Below, in pieces: positions 52,428-61,419 of a DNA stretch of 64,000 bases. The stretch is from assembly GCA_023392615.1 (NCBI GenBank), contig JAEVYT010000011.1, forward strand, positions 62,001-126,000, written 5' to 3'. Within the stretch, counting starts at the first letter, position 1. Each line of letters begins with the position of its first letter. The translations under genes and the position numbers were made by a program. A model generated the notes under the pieces. That model did no database searches. It had not been told where the DNA came from and saw only the letters and a program-made list of their open reading frames with translations. The stretch is from Bacillota bacterium (GTDB lineage: Bacteria > Bacillota > Clostridia > Lachnospirales > Lachnospiraceae).

Positions 52428-53826
52428 CAGCGGAGTAAAGTAAATAGTTATTCTTACCCTGTTCCTTAACACGATAAAGAGCTTGATCTGCCCTATCGAT
52501 TAATTGCTCATAGCACAAACCGTCTTCCGGATACATCGCCATACCGATACTTGCTGAAATCGGGATGGAATCATCTCCGCAGACCAATGTGGTATCAAGC
52601 TCTTTTTTCAACTTAGAAGCCTTGTATAGCCCCTCTTCCACATTATTAATATTTCCTGAAAAAACAACAAACTCATCTCCACCGATTCTTCCGATGATTT
52701 CGCCTTCAGCGAAGATTTCTTTAATACGATTGATAACGTAGATTAAAACCTTATCACCCTGCAAATGGCCAAAATTATCATTAATGCTCTTAAAATCATC
52801 AAAATCAATGAACATTAACATATGTTGTCCAACTTTATGTCCTGTTATATATTTATCAATCTTCTTGATCGTAACTTCTTTATTATATACTCCTGTTAAT
52901 GGATCTCGTGTCGCTTTATATTCTAGCGCTTCTAGCTCTCTCTTTTGCATATCAATGTTTACGATTTTGCCAATTATACGAATCGGCTTCTTATTATCAT
53001 CATATATTGTCTTGCCCATAATCTGACACCAGATATATTCTCCAAGGCGATCCTTGATACGATACTCTGATTCAATGATACTTTTCCCTTCAATCAGGTG
53101 CTGGCAAAATTCCAGATAGACACCCCAGTCATCAGGATGAATAGAATCTCTTCGCTGATCACAGGTCATGATAAATGCTTGTACTTTGGGTCGTCTATCA
53201 AATAATTCAGTGTATTTGTTCGTATATACCATATAATCATTCGGAACATCATATTCAAAAATAACATCTTGCGAAAGCTCTGTAGCAATACGATAACGTT
53301 CACTCTCAATCAGTATTGTATCTTGCATCTTCTTTTGCTCCGTCATATCAACAAACACCACAGAACAAGTATGCTTCCCATCCTTACCGATTGAATTGTT
53401 GCCGGTCATTAACATATTAACTAATTCTCCATCTCGATTGACCAACTTTACATCGCAATGAATTGTCTCTTCACCAATCTGCTTCCAAATCTCTGATACA
53501 AACGATTTATCATCCGGATCTATAAAGTCCAACAAAGAAGTTTTATTAACATCCTTTACTTCTGTCTTGTCATAACCTAAAATATTGTAAAAACCCATAC
53601 TCGTGTAAAGTATCCTTAAATCATCCTCTAATAAGAAATGAACCAATCCAGCATGAAAACTATTTGTGATATTTCTAAGTTCAACTGCTGCTTTCGTAAT
53701 TCTTTTCTCATTCTCCAAACGATAAAGCAATATGATTGCTACCACGATGATACATATGCTTATGATTAACAATATAAGTGTAAACAATATAGCTGGATCT
53801 TGAAATGCACTCATTAATCTTTCCAT
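52420..53826 (-). CDS. Diguanylate cyclase with two PAS domains
   Basis: A 468-residue membrane-attached signalling enzyme that makes c-di-GMP. One N-terminal span (ILFTLILLIISICIIVVAII), PAS 1 at about 45-165 (LLEDDLRILYTSMGFYNILG), PAS 2 at about 175-295 (EYDVPNDYMVYTNKYTELFD, WCQIMGKTI), then GGDEF at about 305-468 with ATRDPLTGVYNKE, FIDFDDFKSINDNFGHLQGD and an intact IIGRIGGDEFVVFSG. The RxxD inhibitory site five residues before GGDEF is absent (AEGE), so product inhibition there is not expected. GGAGG precedes ATG at 53826. Downstream of metA. Confidence 0.93.
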   Translation of the reverse strand: MERLMSAFQDPAILFTLILLIISICIIVVAIILLYRLENEKRITKAAVELRNITNSFHAGLVHFLLEDDLRILYTSMGFYNILGYDKTEVKDVNKTSLLDFIDPDDKSFVSEIWKQIGEETIHCDVKLVNRDGELVNMLMTGNNSIGKDGKHTCSVVFVDMTEQKKMQDTILIESERYRIATELSQDVIFEYDVPNDYMVYTNKYTELFDRRPKVQAFIMTCDQRRDSIHPDDWGVYLEFCQHLIEGKSIIESEYRIKDRLGEYIWCQIMGKTIYDDNKKPIRIIGKIVNIDMQKRELEALEYKATRDPLTGVYNKEVTIKKIDKYITGHKVGQHMLMFIDFDDFKSINDNFGHLQGDKVLIYVINRIKEIFAEGEIIGRIGGDEFVVFSGNINNVEEGLYKASKLKKELDTTLVCGDDSIPISASIGMAMYPEDGLCYEQLIDRADQALYRVKEQGKNNYLLYSAVI

Positions 53827-53919
53827 AATATCCTCCAATGCCTAAAGGCATTTCCCCCAAGTAAAAACCCATACGATTACTAAAACCCTAAGGAGTTACC
53901 CTGTTACTTATCAGACCTC

Positions 53920-54825
53920 CTATAAATCATAAGGAGTAACCTGATATACGTAGTAGTTTAACCAATTTGTATACATTGCATTAGCATGTGCTCTCCAAAC
54001 TAAATTTGGACGTTGTTCCGGTTGATTCTCCGGATAATAATTCTTGGGTAAAGCTATCTCTAATCCTTTTAATACATCTCTTTTATATTCTTTATCTAAT
54101 GATATACGGTCATATTCTGGATGACCCATAACAAATATTTGTTTCCCATCTTTCGCAATCACGATAAATACTCCTGCCTCTTCCGATTCAGCAAGAATCT
54201 CTAATTCACTGTTAGCAAGAATCGCCTCCCTAGATACCGTAGTGTATCTTGAGTGCGGGGCATAGAATACATCATCAAAGCCTCTGACAAATGGAACCTT
54301 TCTTTTTAAAACTTTATGTTCGAAGATGCCAAACACCTTATCATTTAGTGTCTCTTTATTTATCCCATAATGATAATATAATCCTGCCTGTGCTCCCCAA
54401 CAAATATGTAAGGTTGAAGTAACATTCGTTTTAGACCATTCCATGATCTTTACCAACTCATCCCAGTACGTTACTTCTTCAAACTCCATCAGTTCAACGG
54501 GCGCACCGGTAATAATCAATCCATCAAACTTTTTGTTCTTAATATCGTCAATCGTAAGATAGAATTGATCCAAATGACTGGTTGGTGTATGAGAACCTGT
54601 ATAGGAGCCCGTTGTCAAGAAAGTAACATCTACTTGAAGTGGCGTATTTGAAAGACTACGTAACAGTTGTACCTCTGTATCCTCTTTGATTGGCATCAAA
54701 TTAAGGATTGCTATTTTTAACGGTCTGATATCCTGATGTGTCGCCCTAGTCTCATCCATAATGAAGATATTTTCATCTTCCAATATTCTTTTTGCAGGTA
54801 AGTCACTTTGTATTCTTATAGGCAT
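53920..54825 (-). CDS. metA: Homoserine O-acyltransferase (probably acetyltransferase)
   Basis: A 301-residue MetA enzyme, first step of methionine synthesis from homoserine. Starting at ATG 54825 (MPIRIQSDLPA) the numbering fits the family: nucleophile C142 in HICWGAQAGLYYHYG, H235 and E237 in GHPEYDR. Residue 111 is glutamate (GAPVELMEF), the residue linked to acetyl-CoA rather than succinyl-CoA use in characterised MetA proteins. The frame is open for 52 codons upstream, but those residues are not family-like. GGGGAT is a weak ribosome site. No SAM riboswitch or T-box is seen in the leader. Confidence 0.94.
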   Translation of the reverse strand: MPIRIQSDLPAKRILEDENIFIMDETRATHQDIRPLKIAILNLMPIKEDTEVQLLRSLSNTPLQVDVTFLTTGSYTGSHTPTSHLDQFYLTIDDIKNKKFDGLIITGAPVELMEFEEVTYWDELVKIMEWSKTNVTSTLHICWGAQAGLYYHYGINKETLNDKVFGIFEHKVLKRKVPFVRGFDDVFYAPHSRYTTVSREAILANSELEILAESEEAGVFIVIAKDGKQIFVMGHPEYDRISLDKEYKRDVLKGLEIALPKNYYPENQPEQRPNLVWRAHANAMYTNWLNYYVYQVTPYDL

Positions 54826-54960
54826 AGGCAATCCCCATTTTCTTGTAATTTTATTCAGAATTAATCTAATAATAGCATGCTTTTTTTCATAAATCAACCA
54901 ATATTCGTCAATTCCAATCATATGTAATAGATTGATAAACGTAGCGTTAGTTTTATAAAA

Positions 54961-55009
54961 GAAACTTTCCAAAAGAAACAACTATAAATGAGTATCTAAG
55001 GAAAGTTTC
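54961..55009 (-). terminator. Probable terminator of ligA
   Basis: GAAACTTTCC (54961-54970) and GGAAAGTTTC (55000-55009), a perfect 10-bp stem with a 29-base loop. On the minus strand TTTT follows the stem, just after the ligA stop. Confidence 0.5.
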
Positions 55010-55022
55010 AACGGTATTCAAT

Positions 55023-56999
55023 TTATATATCTAGTAATGATTTAAATTCTTCCTCTGTCAAAATGGTGATACCTAGGGATTTTGCCTTTTCTAACTTCGA
55101 TCCCGCATCCTCACCTACGATTAAATAGTCGAGCTTTTTAGATACACCGGCTATTCGACCACCGTTTTTCTCAATTATCGCTTCCGCATCTTTTCTTCCC
55201 ATTGTAGAAAGGGTACCTGTAACGCAAAAGCTCTTATCATTTAACTTATCTGTTGCGTTTGAATCGCCTTTTACTTCCATATTCACACCATTTGCTGACA
55301 AATCCTCAATTATCTCTTTATTGCTGGGGTTATGAAAGAATTCTACAATACTTCTTGCTGTAATCTCACCAATATCCTGAACCCCTCTAAGCTCATCTAT
55401 CGTCGCTTTAGCAAGAGCCGGAATTCCAGAATAATTTCTCATTATCTCTTTTGCGGTAGATTTACCCACATTATTAATCCCTAATCCAATCAGTAATTTA
55501 ACCGGATCATTGCTTTTGGAATCTTCAATTGCCTGTAGTATTTTATCCGTATTCTTCGCCTTTCCGATCAATCCCTTCTCGACCAATTCATCACGATAAT
55601 CTTTTAAATGATAAATATCTGCATAGCTATGAAGATATCCCTCGTCTACTAATGTTTGAACGTAAGTTTCTCCGAATGCTTTGATATCCATCGCATCTCT
55701 GCATGTAAAAAATGAGATAGAACGAACTAAAGTCGCTGGACATGTTGGATTAACGCATTTGATATCCGACATACCAAGTTCTCTAACTACTTGTTGTCCG
55801 CATACCGGGCACTCCTGCGGAATTTTATAAACCTCTTTTGGCTGATTCACCATTTGCTTCAAAGCCGGAATAATCTCCCCGGATTTATAGATTAGGTATG
55901 ATCCACCGATTCCTACTTGTTTCTCATTGATAAAATCTTGATTATGAAGAGTTACTCTTTGTACCGTGGTTCCACACAGCCTTACCGGTTTTAATACACC
56001 TGTTACCGTGATTTTGCCAGTTCGTCCTACTGCCAAATCAACTCCGATTAACTCTGTTTCCTTTTCTTCTGGTGGATATTTATATGCAATATGACCGGCT
56101 GAATACTTGCTTCCAGAGGTGAATTCCTTACGATAAATGATTTGTTCCAGCTTAATAACTGCACCATCAATATCATAATCATAATTTCCTCTAGAGTCCC
56201 CAATCTTTTCGATCTCTTGCAAAATCTCATCCTCTGAAGCGCATAACTTATGCGGTACAACTTTAATTCCCAACTTATTGAGTAGATCTAAGCCCTTCGT
56301 ATGATTCGCCATTAATGTTTCAGGGCCGTCCTGGATATTGAAAACATACATACGCAAGCCACGTTCCTTTGTTATCTCAGGATCCAATTGCCTCAATGTA
56401 CCGGCGGCGAGATTTCTAGGGTTTGCTGCTAGCGGTTTGCCAAGCTCCTCCTGCTTTTCATTATAACGATCAAAATCCTCATGGCTCATATACACTTCGC
56501 CTCTTACTTCTAGATAATCCGGAAGTTCAATTTCCTTTACTACATCCTGAACTACCAGAATGTTCAGCGTCACATCCTCACCTACAAACCCATCACCACG
56601 CGTCTCTGCCATTGTCAGTTTGCCATTCTCATAGCGAAGTGTGACAGATAATCCGTCTATCTTATGCTCCACAGAAAAAAGTGCATCCATATGAACTCTT
56701 TTTACATCCCTAACCCACTCCAACACTTCTTGGTGACTGAATACATCTTCTATGGAAAGCATAGGTACTCTATGAGCAACCGTAACGCCAGACTCACGTT
56801 TTACTTTACCTCCTACCTTCTTTGTCGGAGTATCCGTAATAACCCATTCCGGGTGCTCTATCTCAATCTCTTTTAATTCCTTGTTGAGCATATCAAATTC
56901 GTAATCAGAAATCTCCGAACCATTCTCTTCATGATATTGTTTATTATACTTTGTCACAAGAGACACTAATTCTTTATATCTTTCTATTGTTCTTTCCAT
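55023..56999 (-). CDS. ligA: NAD-dependent DNA ligase
   Basis: A 658-residue replicative ligase. N-terminal Ia domain (DYEFDMLNKELKEIE), adenylation site SVEHKIDGLSVTLRYENG (KxDG lysine), TRGDGFVGEDVT, NPRNLAAGTLRQLD, OB fold (VGRTGKITVTGVLKPVRLCG), the zinc finger with ECPVCGQQV and CVNPTCPA, helix-hairpin-helix repeats (GLGINNVGKSTAKEIM) and a C-terminal BRCT domain (FCVTGTLSTMGRKDAEAII). GGAGAAG lies before ATG at 56999; seven codons upstream contain that site. Full domain set. Confidence 0.97.
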   Translation of the reverse strand: MERTIERYKELVSLVTKYNKQYHEENGSEISDYEFDMLNKELKEIEIEHPEWVITDTPTKKVGGKVKRESGVTVAHRVPMLSIEDVFSHQEVLEWVRDVKRVHMDALFSVEHKIDGLSVTLRYENGKLTMAETRGDGFVGEDVTLNILVVQDVVKEIELPDYLEVRGEVYMSHEDFDRYNEKQEELGKPLAANPRNLAAGTLRQLDPEITKERGLRMYVFNIQDGPETLMANHTKGLDLLNKLGIKVVPHKLCASEDEILQEIEKIGDSRGNYDYDIDGAVIKLEQIIYRKEFTSGSKYSAGHIAYKYPPEEKETELIGVDLAVGRTGKITVTGVLKPVRLCGTTVQRVTLHNQDFINEKQVGIGGSYLIYKSGEIIPALKQMVNQPKEVYKIPQECPVCGQQVVRELGMSDIKCVNPTCPATLVRSISFFTCRDAMDIKAFGETYVQTLVDEGYLHSYADIYHLKDYRDELVEKGLIGKAKNTDKILQAIEDSKSNDPVKLLIGLGINNVGKSTAKEIMRNYSGIPALAKATIDELRGVQDIGEITARSIVEFFHNPSNKEIIEDLSANGVNMEVKGDSNATDKLNDKSFCVTGTLSTMGRKDAEAIIEKNGGRIAGVSKKLDYLIVGEDAGSKLEKAKSLGITILTEEEFKSLLDI

Positions 57000-57082
57000 G
57001 ATATACTTCTCCAATTTCATTTTTCTTTATCTTATCATTCTTATATTCCATATGACGCCATAATAATTAATTCTACGAATTA

Positions 57083-57841
57083 TTATTTGCGGTTTTTTCT
57101 TTGGTTAATTTGTTTATTAAGAGCTTCGATTTCCTTCTCTGTAACATTACGATAATCACCGGGTTTTAATCTTCCCAATTGAATATCCATAATACGAACA
57201 CGCTTTAAATTAGTTACTTTATACCCACAGTATTCGCACATCCGTCTGATTTGTCGGTTCAATCCCTGAGTCAATACAATTGTAAACGTGAAACGATCAA
57301 TTTGAATTACTTTACAAGGATTCGTTACTTTATCGAGAATCGGAATCCCTCCTGACATCTTTTTTATAAAGTCAGCATTTATCTCTTTATTAACTGTAAC
57401 AATATACTCCTTCTCATGATGATTCTCAGCCCTAAGAATCTTATTCACTATATTTCCGTCATTGGTAAGTAATATTAGCCCTTCTGACTCCTTATCCAAT
57501 CGCCCTATTGGGAAGATTCTCATCCCGTAACTGATATAGTCTATGATATTATCCGGTTCATTCGAATCCGTAGTACACACAATCCCTACCGGTTTATTAA
57601 AAGCAATTAAAACCAACTTTTCTTCTTTTTTAACAGGCTTTCCGCAAAAGGTAACTACACTGTCCTGTCCAACTTTGGAACCCATTTGCGCCAACACCCC
57701 ATCAATTTTGACTTTTCCTTCTTCAATATAACGGTCCGCTTCTCTTCTGGAGCATACACCCGCTTCACTTAAGAATTTATTAATACGTATTACATCCTGT
57801 TCCACCTCTTGTGAAGTTAATCGTTTAGTCCTCTTTGGCAT
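57083..57841 (-). CDS. rluF: 23S rRNA pseudouridine synthase, RluF/RluB type
   Basis: A 252-residue RsuA-family pseudouridine synthase. N-terminal S4 domain (INKFLSEAGVCSRREADRYI), LIAFNKPVGIVCTTD, the catalytic aspartate in FPIGRLDKESEGLILLTNDG, and GLNRQIRRMCEYCGYKVTNL. The RluF-like C-terminal part is RVRIMDIQLGRLKPGDYRNV. GGAGG lies five bases before ATG at 57841. It is 83 bases upstream of ligA on the same strand. RluF and RluB differ in target base; the call between them is by resemblance only. Confidence 0.88.
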   Translation of the reverse strand: MPKRTKRLTSQEVEQDVIRINKFLSEAGVCSRREADRYIEEGKVKIDGVLAQMGSKVGQDSVVTFCGKPVKKEEKLVLIAFNKPVGIVCTTDSNEPDNIIDYISYGMRIFPIGRLDKESEGLILLTNDGNIVNKILRAENHHEKEYIVTVNKEINADFIKKMSGGIPILDKVTNPCKVIQIDRFTFTIVLTQGLNRQIRRMCEYCGYKVTNLKRVRIMDIQLGRLKPGDYRNVTEKEIEALNKQINQRKNRK

Positions 57842-58052
57842 AGCATCCTCCATCGTATTTTGTAATACCTAATTATACTTGATTCATTATCTTTCGTCCA
57901 CTATTTTTCCCTTCTCCTATATCGTCAATTCATGTAACACCCATAAATTATAACTTATACCATGCTAAAACATCGGATTGTTCAAGTTTATACCAATGCA
58001 ATAATTTATAGAGATACGAAAAATAAATTTTTGATAAATTCAAATAAAATTC

Positions 58053-58083
58053 TTGACTGTAAAGCAACTTTATACTTTATAGT
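58053..58083 (+). promoter_or_regulatory. MerR-type promoter with 19-bp spacer
   Basis: TTGACT (58053-58058), 19 bp, TATAGT (58078-58083), with the dyad GTAAAG-CAA-CTTTATAC in the spacer. This is the geometry of MerR-family promoters and it sits before a MerR gene, so autoregulation is likely. A 17-bp alternative with TTTATA also exists. Confidence 0.6.
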
Positions 58084-58120
58084 TATGGTATACAGATTAA
58101 ATATACAAGGAGCATATCGT

Positions 58121-59533
58121 ATGAAAATAAAAGAAGTGGAAGATCTTCTTCAAATCACAAGAGCAAATATCCGATTTTACGAGAAGGAGGGTCTACTCAC
58201 ACCGGTAAGAGGTGAGAATCAATATCGTACATATAGCGATGACGATATCGATACGCTAAAAAAGATTATATTGTTTCGTAAGCTCGGAATATCTATCGAT
58301 GATATTAGAAGTATTTTAAAGAATAAGGATTCACTTAAATCGGTCGTTGGTCGTAATATCATATCCTTAAATTATAAAATGGATGAATTAAAAGGGGCTA
58401 TAGAGATATGCAAAAGAATAGAAAACGATCCTGCAATAGATAATGATTTTGATCTAGAAAAATATTGGTACATTGTAGATCAAGAGGAGCGGAAAGGCAA
58501 TGCATTCTTCAGCTACTTTAAGGATTATATTGAATTTGAAGGAAATGTTTTTAAACGTATATGGAGTAGCGTCTTTTTTTATGATTTAGATCAAAGTGTA
58601 AAGAAACGGGGCTGGGCAATTGCTCTGATTATCATACTAGGCATCTGTATCATACGTGGTCTAGCCTATCAATTTATTTGGAAATGGGGTGATTTCTGGT
58701 ATGGATTCTCCTATCCCTTTGGGCTATTTCTATTCTATACCATAGTTACACTACCAATTTATATATTAAATAGGAAATATGGTAAAAAAGTAAATGAGCA
58801 GGAAAATGCTGAAGTAATACAAAGAAAAAAAGTTAACCTTCCCTTCCTTGGATTATGGAAATTCCTTGGTGGTGTCATATATCTATTGATGCTTTTAGTA
58901 GGCATCCCCTTGTTAGGTGAAAAGTTAATATTTAATCATATCATGGGAAGAGATACAAACTATATAATTACAGGATCACCATTTGTTTTATACATAATAT
59001 CCGGACTTTATTTGTTTTGTATATTTATTTGGCTATACTCCAAGCAAGGTTTATTTGGAAATATTTTTTCGAGTGAAAAAGGGATTAGAGCGCACCTTCC
59101 AACTCATGTAAAGACAAAGGTACTTTTATTATCCGTATGTGTATTTATAATATCAGCCATAATAAATTCCACTTGGTATGATTGTATTACTGAGGACGGA
59201 ATTACTAAAAAGCACTTCATTTGGTCAAAAAGTTATACTTGGGAAGATGTGAACTATTACGAACTATCCGCCAAATTTGATGGAACTCTTCGTTATTCGA
59301 TTATTATGAAAGATGGATCATCTATTTCATGTTTCGGTGATACTAGTTTTTCGAATATTGATGAGCAGAAATATCCATCAGATGAGAATGATTTTATGTT
59401 GATGTTGACAAGGGAATTCGCCGAACAAGGAATATCCATAAAGGTAAAGAATTGGAATAAATTATATAAAAAATTATCCTATGATTATTGGGATAACTAT
59501 GTTGATGAAATACGTATGATAACACAGCAATAA
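58121..59533 (+). CDS. MerR-family regulator with membrane-spanning C-terminal domain
   Basis: A 470-residue protein. Residues 1-75 are a MerR DNA-binding domain (KIKEVEDLLQITRANIRFYE, VRGENQYRTYSDDDIDTLKK, FRKLGISIDDIRSILKNKDS), followed by a short coiled coil. The rest, from about residue 165, holds about five hydrophobic segments and a ~85-residue hydrophilic C-terminal domain (HFIWSKSYTWEDVNYYELSA, IIMKDGSSISCFGDTSFSN). So it is a one-component regulator fixed in the membrane; the signal is unknown. AAGGAG lies nine bases before ATG at 58121; the frame is open for 53 codons upstream, across its own promoter. Confidence 0.82.
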   Translation: MKIKEVEDLLQITRANIRFYEKEGLLTPVRGENQYRTYSDDDIDTLKKIILFRKLGISIDDIRSILKNKDSLKSVVGRNIISLNYKMDELKGAIEICKRIENDPAIDNDFDLEKYWYIVDQEERKGNAFFSYFKDYIEFEGNVFKRIWSSVFFYDLDQSVKKRGWAIALIIILGICIIRGLAYQFIWKWGDFWYGFSYPFGLFLFYTIVTLPIYILNRKYGKKVNEQENAEVIQRKKVNLPFLGLWKFLGGVIYLLMLLVGIPLLGEKLIFNHIMGRDTNYIITGSPFVLYIISGLYLFCIFIWLYSKQGLFGNIFSSEKGIRAHLPTHVKTKVLLLSVCVFIISAIINSTWYDCITEDGITKKHFIWSKSYTWEDVNYYELSAKFDGTLRYSIIMKDGSSISCFGDTSFSNIDEQKYPSDENDFMLMLTREFAEQGISIKVKNWNKLYKKLSYDYWDNYVDEIRMITQQ

Positions 59534-59547
59534 TACTTACACTATAA

Positions 59548-59610
59548 AAGAGCCATATACAATAATAATTCTTCCATGTATCAAAAAATTATTATTGTTA
59601 TATAGCTCTT
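59548..59610. terminator. Bidirectional terminator
   Basis: AAGAGCCATATACAATAATA and TATTATTGTTATATAGCTCTT pair with one small bulge across a ~17-base loop, between convergent genes. Confidence 0.75.
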
Positions 59611-59650
59611 CATCATTTATACAATCTGTATTAGTGAAACCTACAGGATA

Positions 59651-60460
59651 TTATTTATTATTTGACGGTGCTTTTGTTGGTGCTTTGGTTGGTGCCTTGG
59701 TTGGTGCTTTGGTTGGACTCTTAGTTGGAACTTCATTATTACCGGATGCTTTGTTTGCAAGTTTATCTATGTTTTTCCAGAAGTTCTGCAGATCCTTGTC
59801 CTTCTTTACTGCTTTATCACTCTTCTCATTCGTCATATCAATAATTACTTTTACATCCTCATCATTATTACGTTGATCAAAATAAGTTTGTGTAGCCGTA
59901 TCCATCTTGCCGGAGAAAATCTTTAACTTATTATCTTTGTCAGTTACAACATAGAATTTTGATAATCCAGGAGCTGCCGTATTAATTCCGTTGAATTTGA
60001 TCTCATGATAAACAAATACGATATAAGTTCCATTAATATAACCCTTCTTGGTATATGTCGTTATATTATTATAGCTTTCTATAAATTGTGTCTTCTTCTG
60101 AAGGTCAGCCTTAGACTCTACTTTTGTAGAATCACTTAATAACTTCTTTATTTCATCTACATTACGGCTATTCTTTGCTTTATAAAAATTCTGGAATAAT
60201 GTTTTAATCTCAGGATAAGCATCTTTTTGAAGATTATTCACAGGCAACGCTGTTGGTGCTGGTGTTACAGTTGTACTTGGTGATTTTGTAGCATTCGCCG
60301 ATTTATCGTCATCTTTTTCAGATTGTACTTCTACAGTAGTATCATTCTTCATACTTTCTTTAGCCTGTGGTTGAGTTCTTCCTATTGATAAAGTTAATAT
60401 TCCAATCCCGATCGTACTTAATATGGTAAAGAATATTATTTTTTTATATTTAAGATTCAT
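59651..60460 (-). CDS. Secreted or surface protein with PTKA repeats
   Basis: A 269-residue extracytoplasmic protein. The N-terminal signal or anchor is KKIIFFTILSTIGIGILTLS without a lipobox; a low-complexity linker with T, S, P and A follows. A middle domain at about 80-205 looks NTF2-like (PEIKTLFQNFYKAKNSRNVD, YTKKGYINGTYIVFVYHEIK, PGLSKFYVVTDKDNKLKIFS), then a charged helix and a C-terminal PT(K)SPTKAPTKAPTKA run. The tail is encoded by 12-bp tandem repeats. The proline/threonine tail suggests cell-wall spanning or attachment. Not a family I can name. Confidence 0.7.
   Translation of the reverse strand: MNLKYKKIIFFTILSTIGIGILTLSIGRTQPQAKESMKNDTTVEVQSEKDDDKSANATKSPSTTVTPAPTALPVNNLQKDAYPEIKTLFQNFYKAKNSRNVDEIKKLLSDSTKVESKADLQKKTQFIESYNNITTYTKKGYINGTYIVFVYHEIKFNGINTAAPGLSKFYVVTDKDNKLKIFSGKMDTATQTYFDQRNNDEDVKVIIDMTNEKSDKAVKKDKDLQNFWKNIDKLANKASGNNEVPTKSPTKAPTKAPTKAPTKAPSNNK
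59667..59726 (-). repeat. 12-bp tandem repeat coding for PTKA units
   Basis: Five 12-bp units (plus strand GGTGCTTTGGTT consensus); the last, GGACTCTTAGTT, is degenerate. The period is a multiple of three, so copy number can change without a frameshift. Codes for the C-terminal PTKA repeats. Confidence 0.85.
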
Positions 60461-60603
60461 GATTTTCTCCTTAATTGGTTATGGCTTACTTAATTTCCTA
60501 ATAACATTCTACCAGATATGTAAAAAAAAATCAACCTATTTATTTCATTATTTTGTAACATTATTTAACACTTTTGTAATAATTGCAATTCATGAAATGT
60601 CGC

Positions 60604-60632
60604 TTTACTTTATAATATAGATATTATATAAT
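60604..60632 (+). promoter_or_regulatory. Promoter of tRNA-Arg
   Basis: TTTACT, 17-bp spacer, TATAAT, ending 42 bases before the tRNA. Confidence 0.65.
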
Positions 60633-60674
60633 AACATAGTCTATAATTGAAGACACAATATTTAGCATTTTTTT

Positions 60675-60747
60675 GCACCTGTAGCTCAGTGGATAGAGCG
60701 TTCGCCTCCGGAGCGAAAGGCCGCTGGTTCGAATCCAGTTAGGTGCA
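60675..60747 (+). tRNA. tRNA-Arg, anticodon CCG
   Basis: A 73-base cloverleaf: acceptor stem GCACCTG/TAGGTGC, D arm GCTC...GAGC, anticodon stem TTCGC/GCGAA with loop CTCCGGA (anticodon CCG, codon CGG), T arm GCTGG-TTCGAAT-CCAGT, discriminator A. The CCA end is not encoded (CTA follows). Single gene with its own promoter. Confidence 0.96.
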
Positions 60748-61055
60748 CTATGTAAAACCAGAAGAGTTATAGTATCCATAATAATTATTTTGAATCAAAG
60801 TTGTATTACTTCTATACCAGATGTAAGGCAACATTCTATTCTGTTAATTATTTATATTACTATAGCTCCTTTTTTATTTTAAATTGTAAACGATACAAGT
60901 CTATTATCATAATATATGAATAAGATATTAGTTATGGGTTTTATATCATTATGTTTGTACGCGTCTCATGCTTACACTCCTTAAAGCATGATGTGCTTTA
61001 CCGTAAATAATCGACCAACTATATGATTGTTCAAAACATATTAGTGGAGGTATCT
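60748..61055. other. Intergenic region after tRNA-Arg
   Basis: About 300 bp, AT-rich. It holds a small hairpin AAAGCA/TGCTTT at about 60984-61000. A 22-codon ORF at about 60918 has no ribosome site. No other structure seen. Confidence 0.4.
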
Positions 61056-61286
61056 ATGAATTCTTGCGAACTTGCATCGTTATCAACTTTTATAGCTTGT
61101 ACTATATCACAAAATGCCACAAAAGACGAGATAGCTATGATCGCTGCTCTGTTAAATCAAATAGCAAGTACACTTGGGCTAATTGCAATTAATGACGCTC
61201 AATTAAACGCCACCAATCCGCCTCAAATTCCTGATGTTCTAACGGAGCCTGAAATCATCACTTTAAATCCTTTTCCATTAAGATAA
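61056..61286 (+). CDS. Small conserved clostridial protein (DUF6774-like)
   Basis: A 76-residue protein. MNSCELASLSTFIACTISQN and IAMIAALLNQIASTLGLIAI resemble a short family widespread in Lachnospiraceae (MNSCELxxLxxxxAC... LxxLGxTLxxIA), probably DUF6774; the C-terminal half is proline-rich and not part of that match. GTGGAGG lies five bases before ATG at 61056; the frame begins 11 codons earlier without a ribosome site. No signal peptide. Function unknown. Ends before the terminator at 61358. Confidence 0.65.
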   Translation: MNSCELASLSTFIACTISQNATKDEIAMIAALLNQIASTLGLIAINDAQLNATNPPQIPDVLTEPEIITLNPFPLR

Positions 61287-61357
61287 ACATATCATAATAA
61301 GTGAGTCAAATAGTTACATAGGATACACTTACATAAGTGCATGAATCAAGTTGATGC

Positions 61358-61391
61358 AAAAAAGGTGGGATACAAATATCCCACCTTTTTT
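61358..61391. terminator. Bidirectional terminator
   Basis: AAAAAAGGTGGGATA (61358-61372) and TATCCCACCTTTTTT (61377-61391), perfect 15-bp stem, four-base loop. Serves nifJ and the small protein gene. Confidence 0.9.
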
Positions 61392-61419
61392 ATATAAATA
61401 TAAAAATTTATTTAATTAA

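Noticed and set aside
54826..55022. SAM riboswitch or T-box before metA
   Set aside because: Only a simple inverted repeat is present, best read as the ligA terminator; no conserved riboswitch segments.
60918..60990. A 22-codon ORF after tRNA-Arg
   Set aside because: No ribosome site and no recognisable features; expected by chance in this AT-rich stretch.
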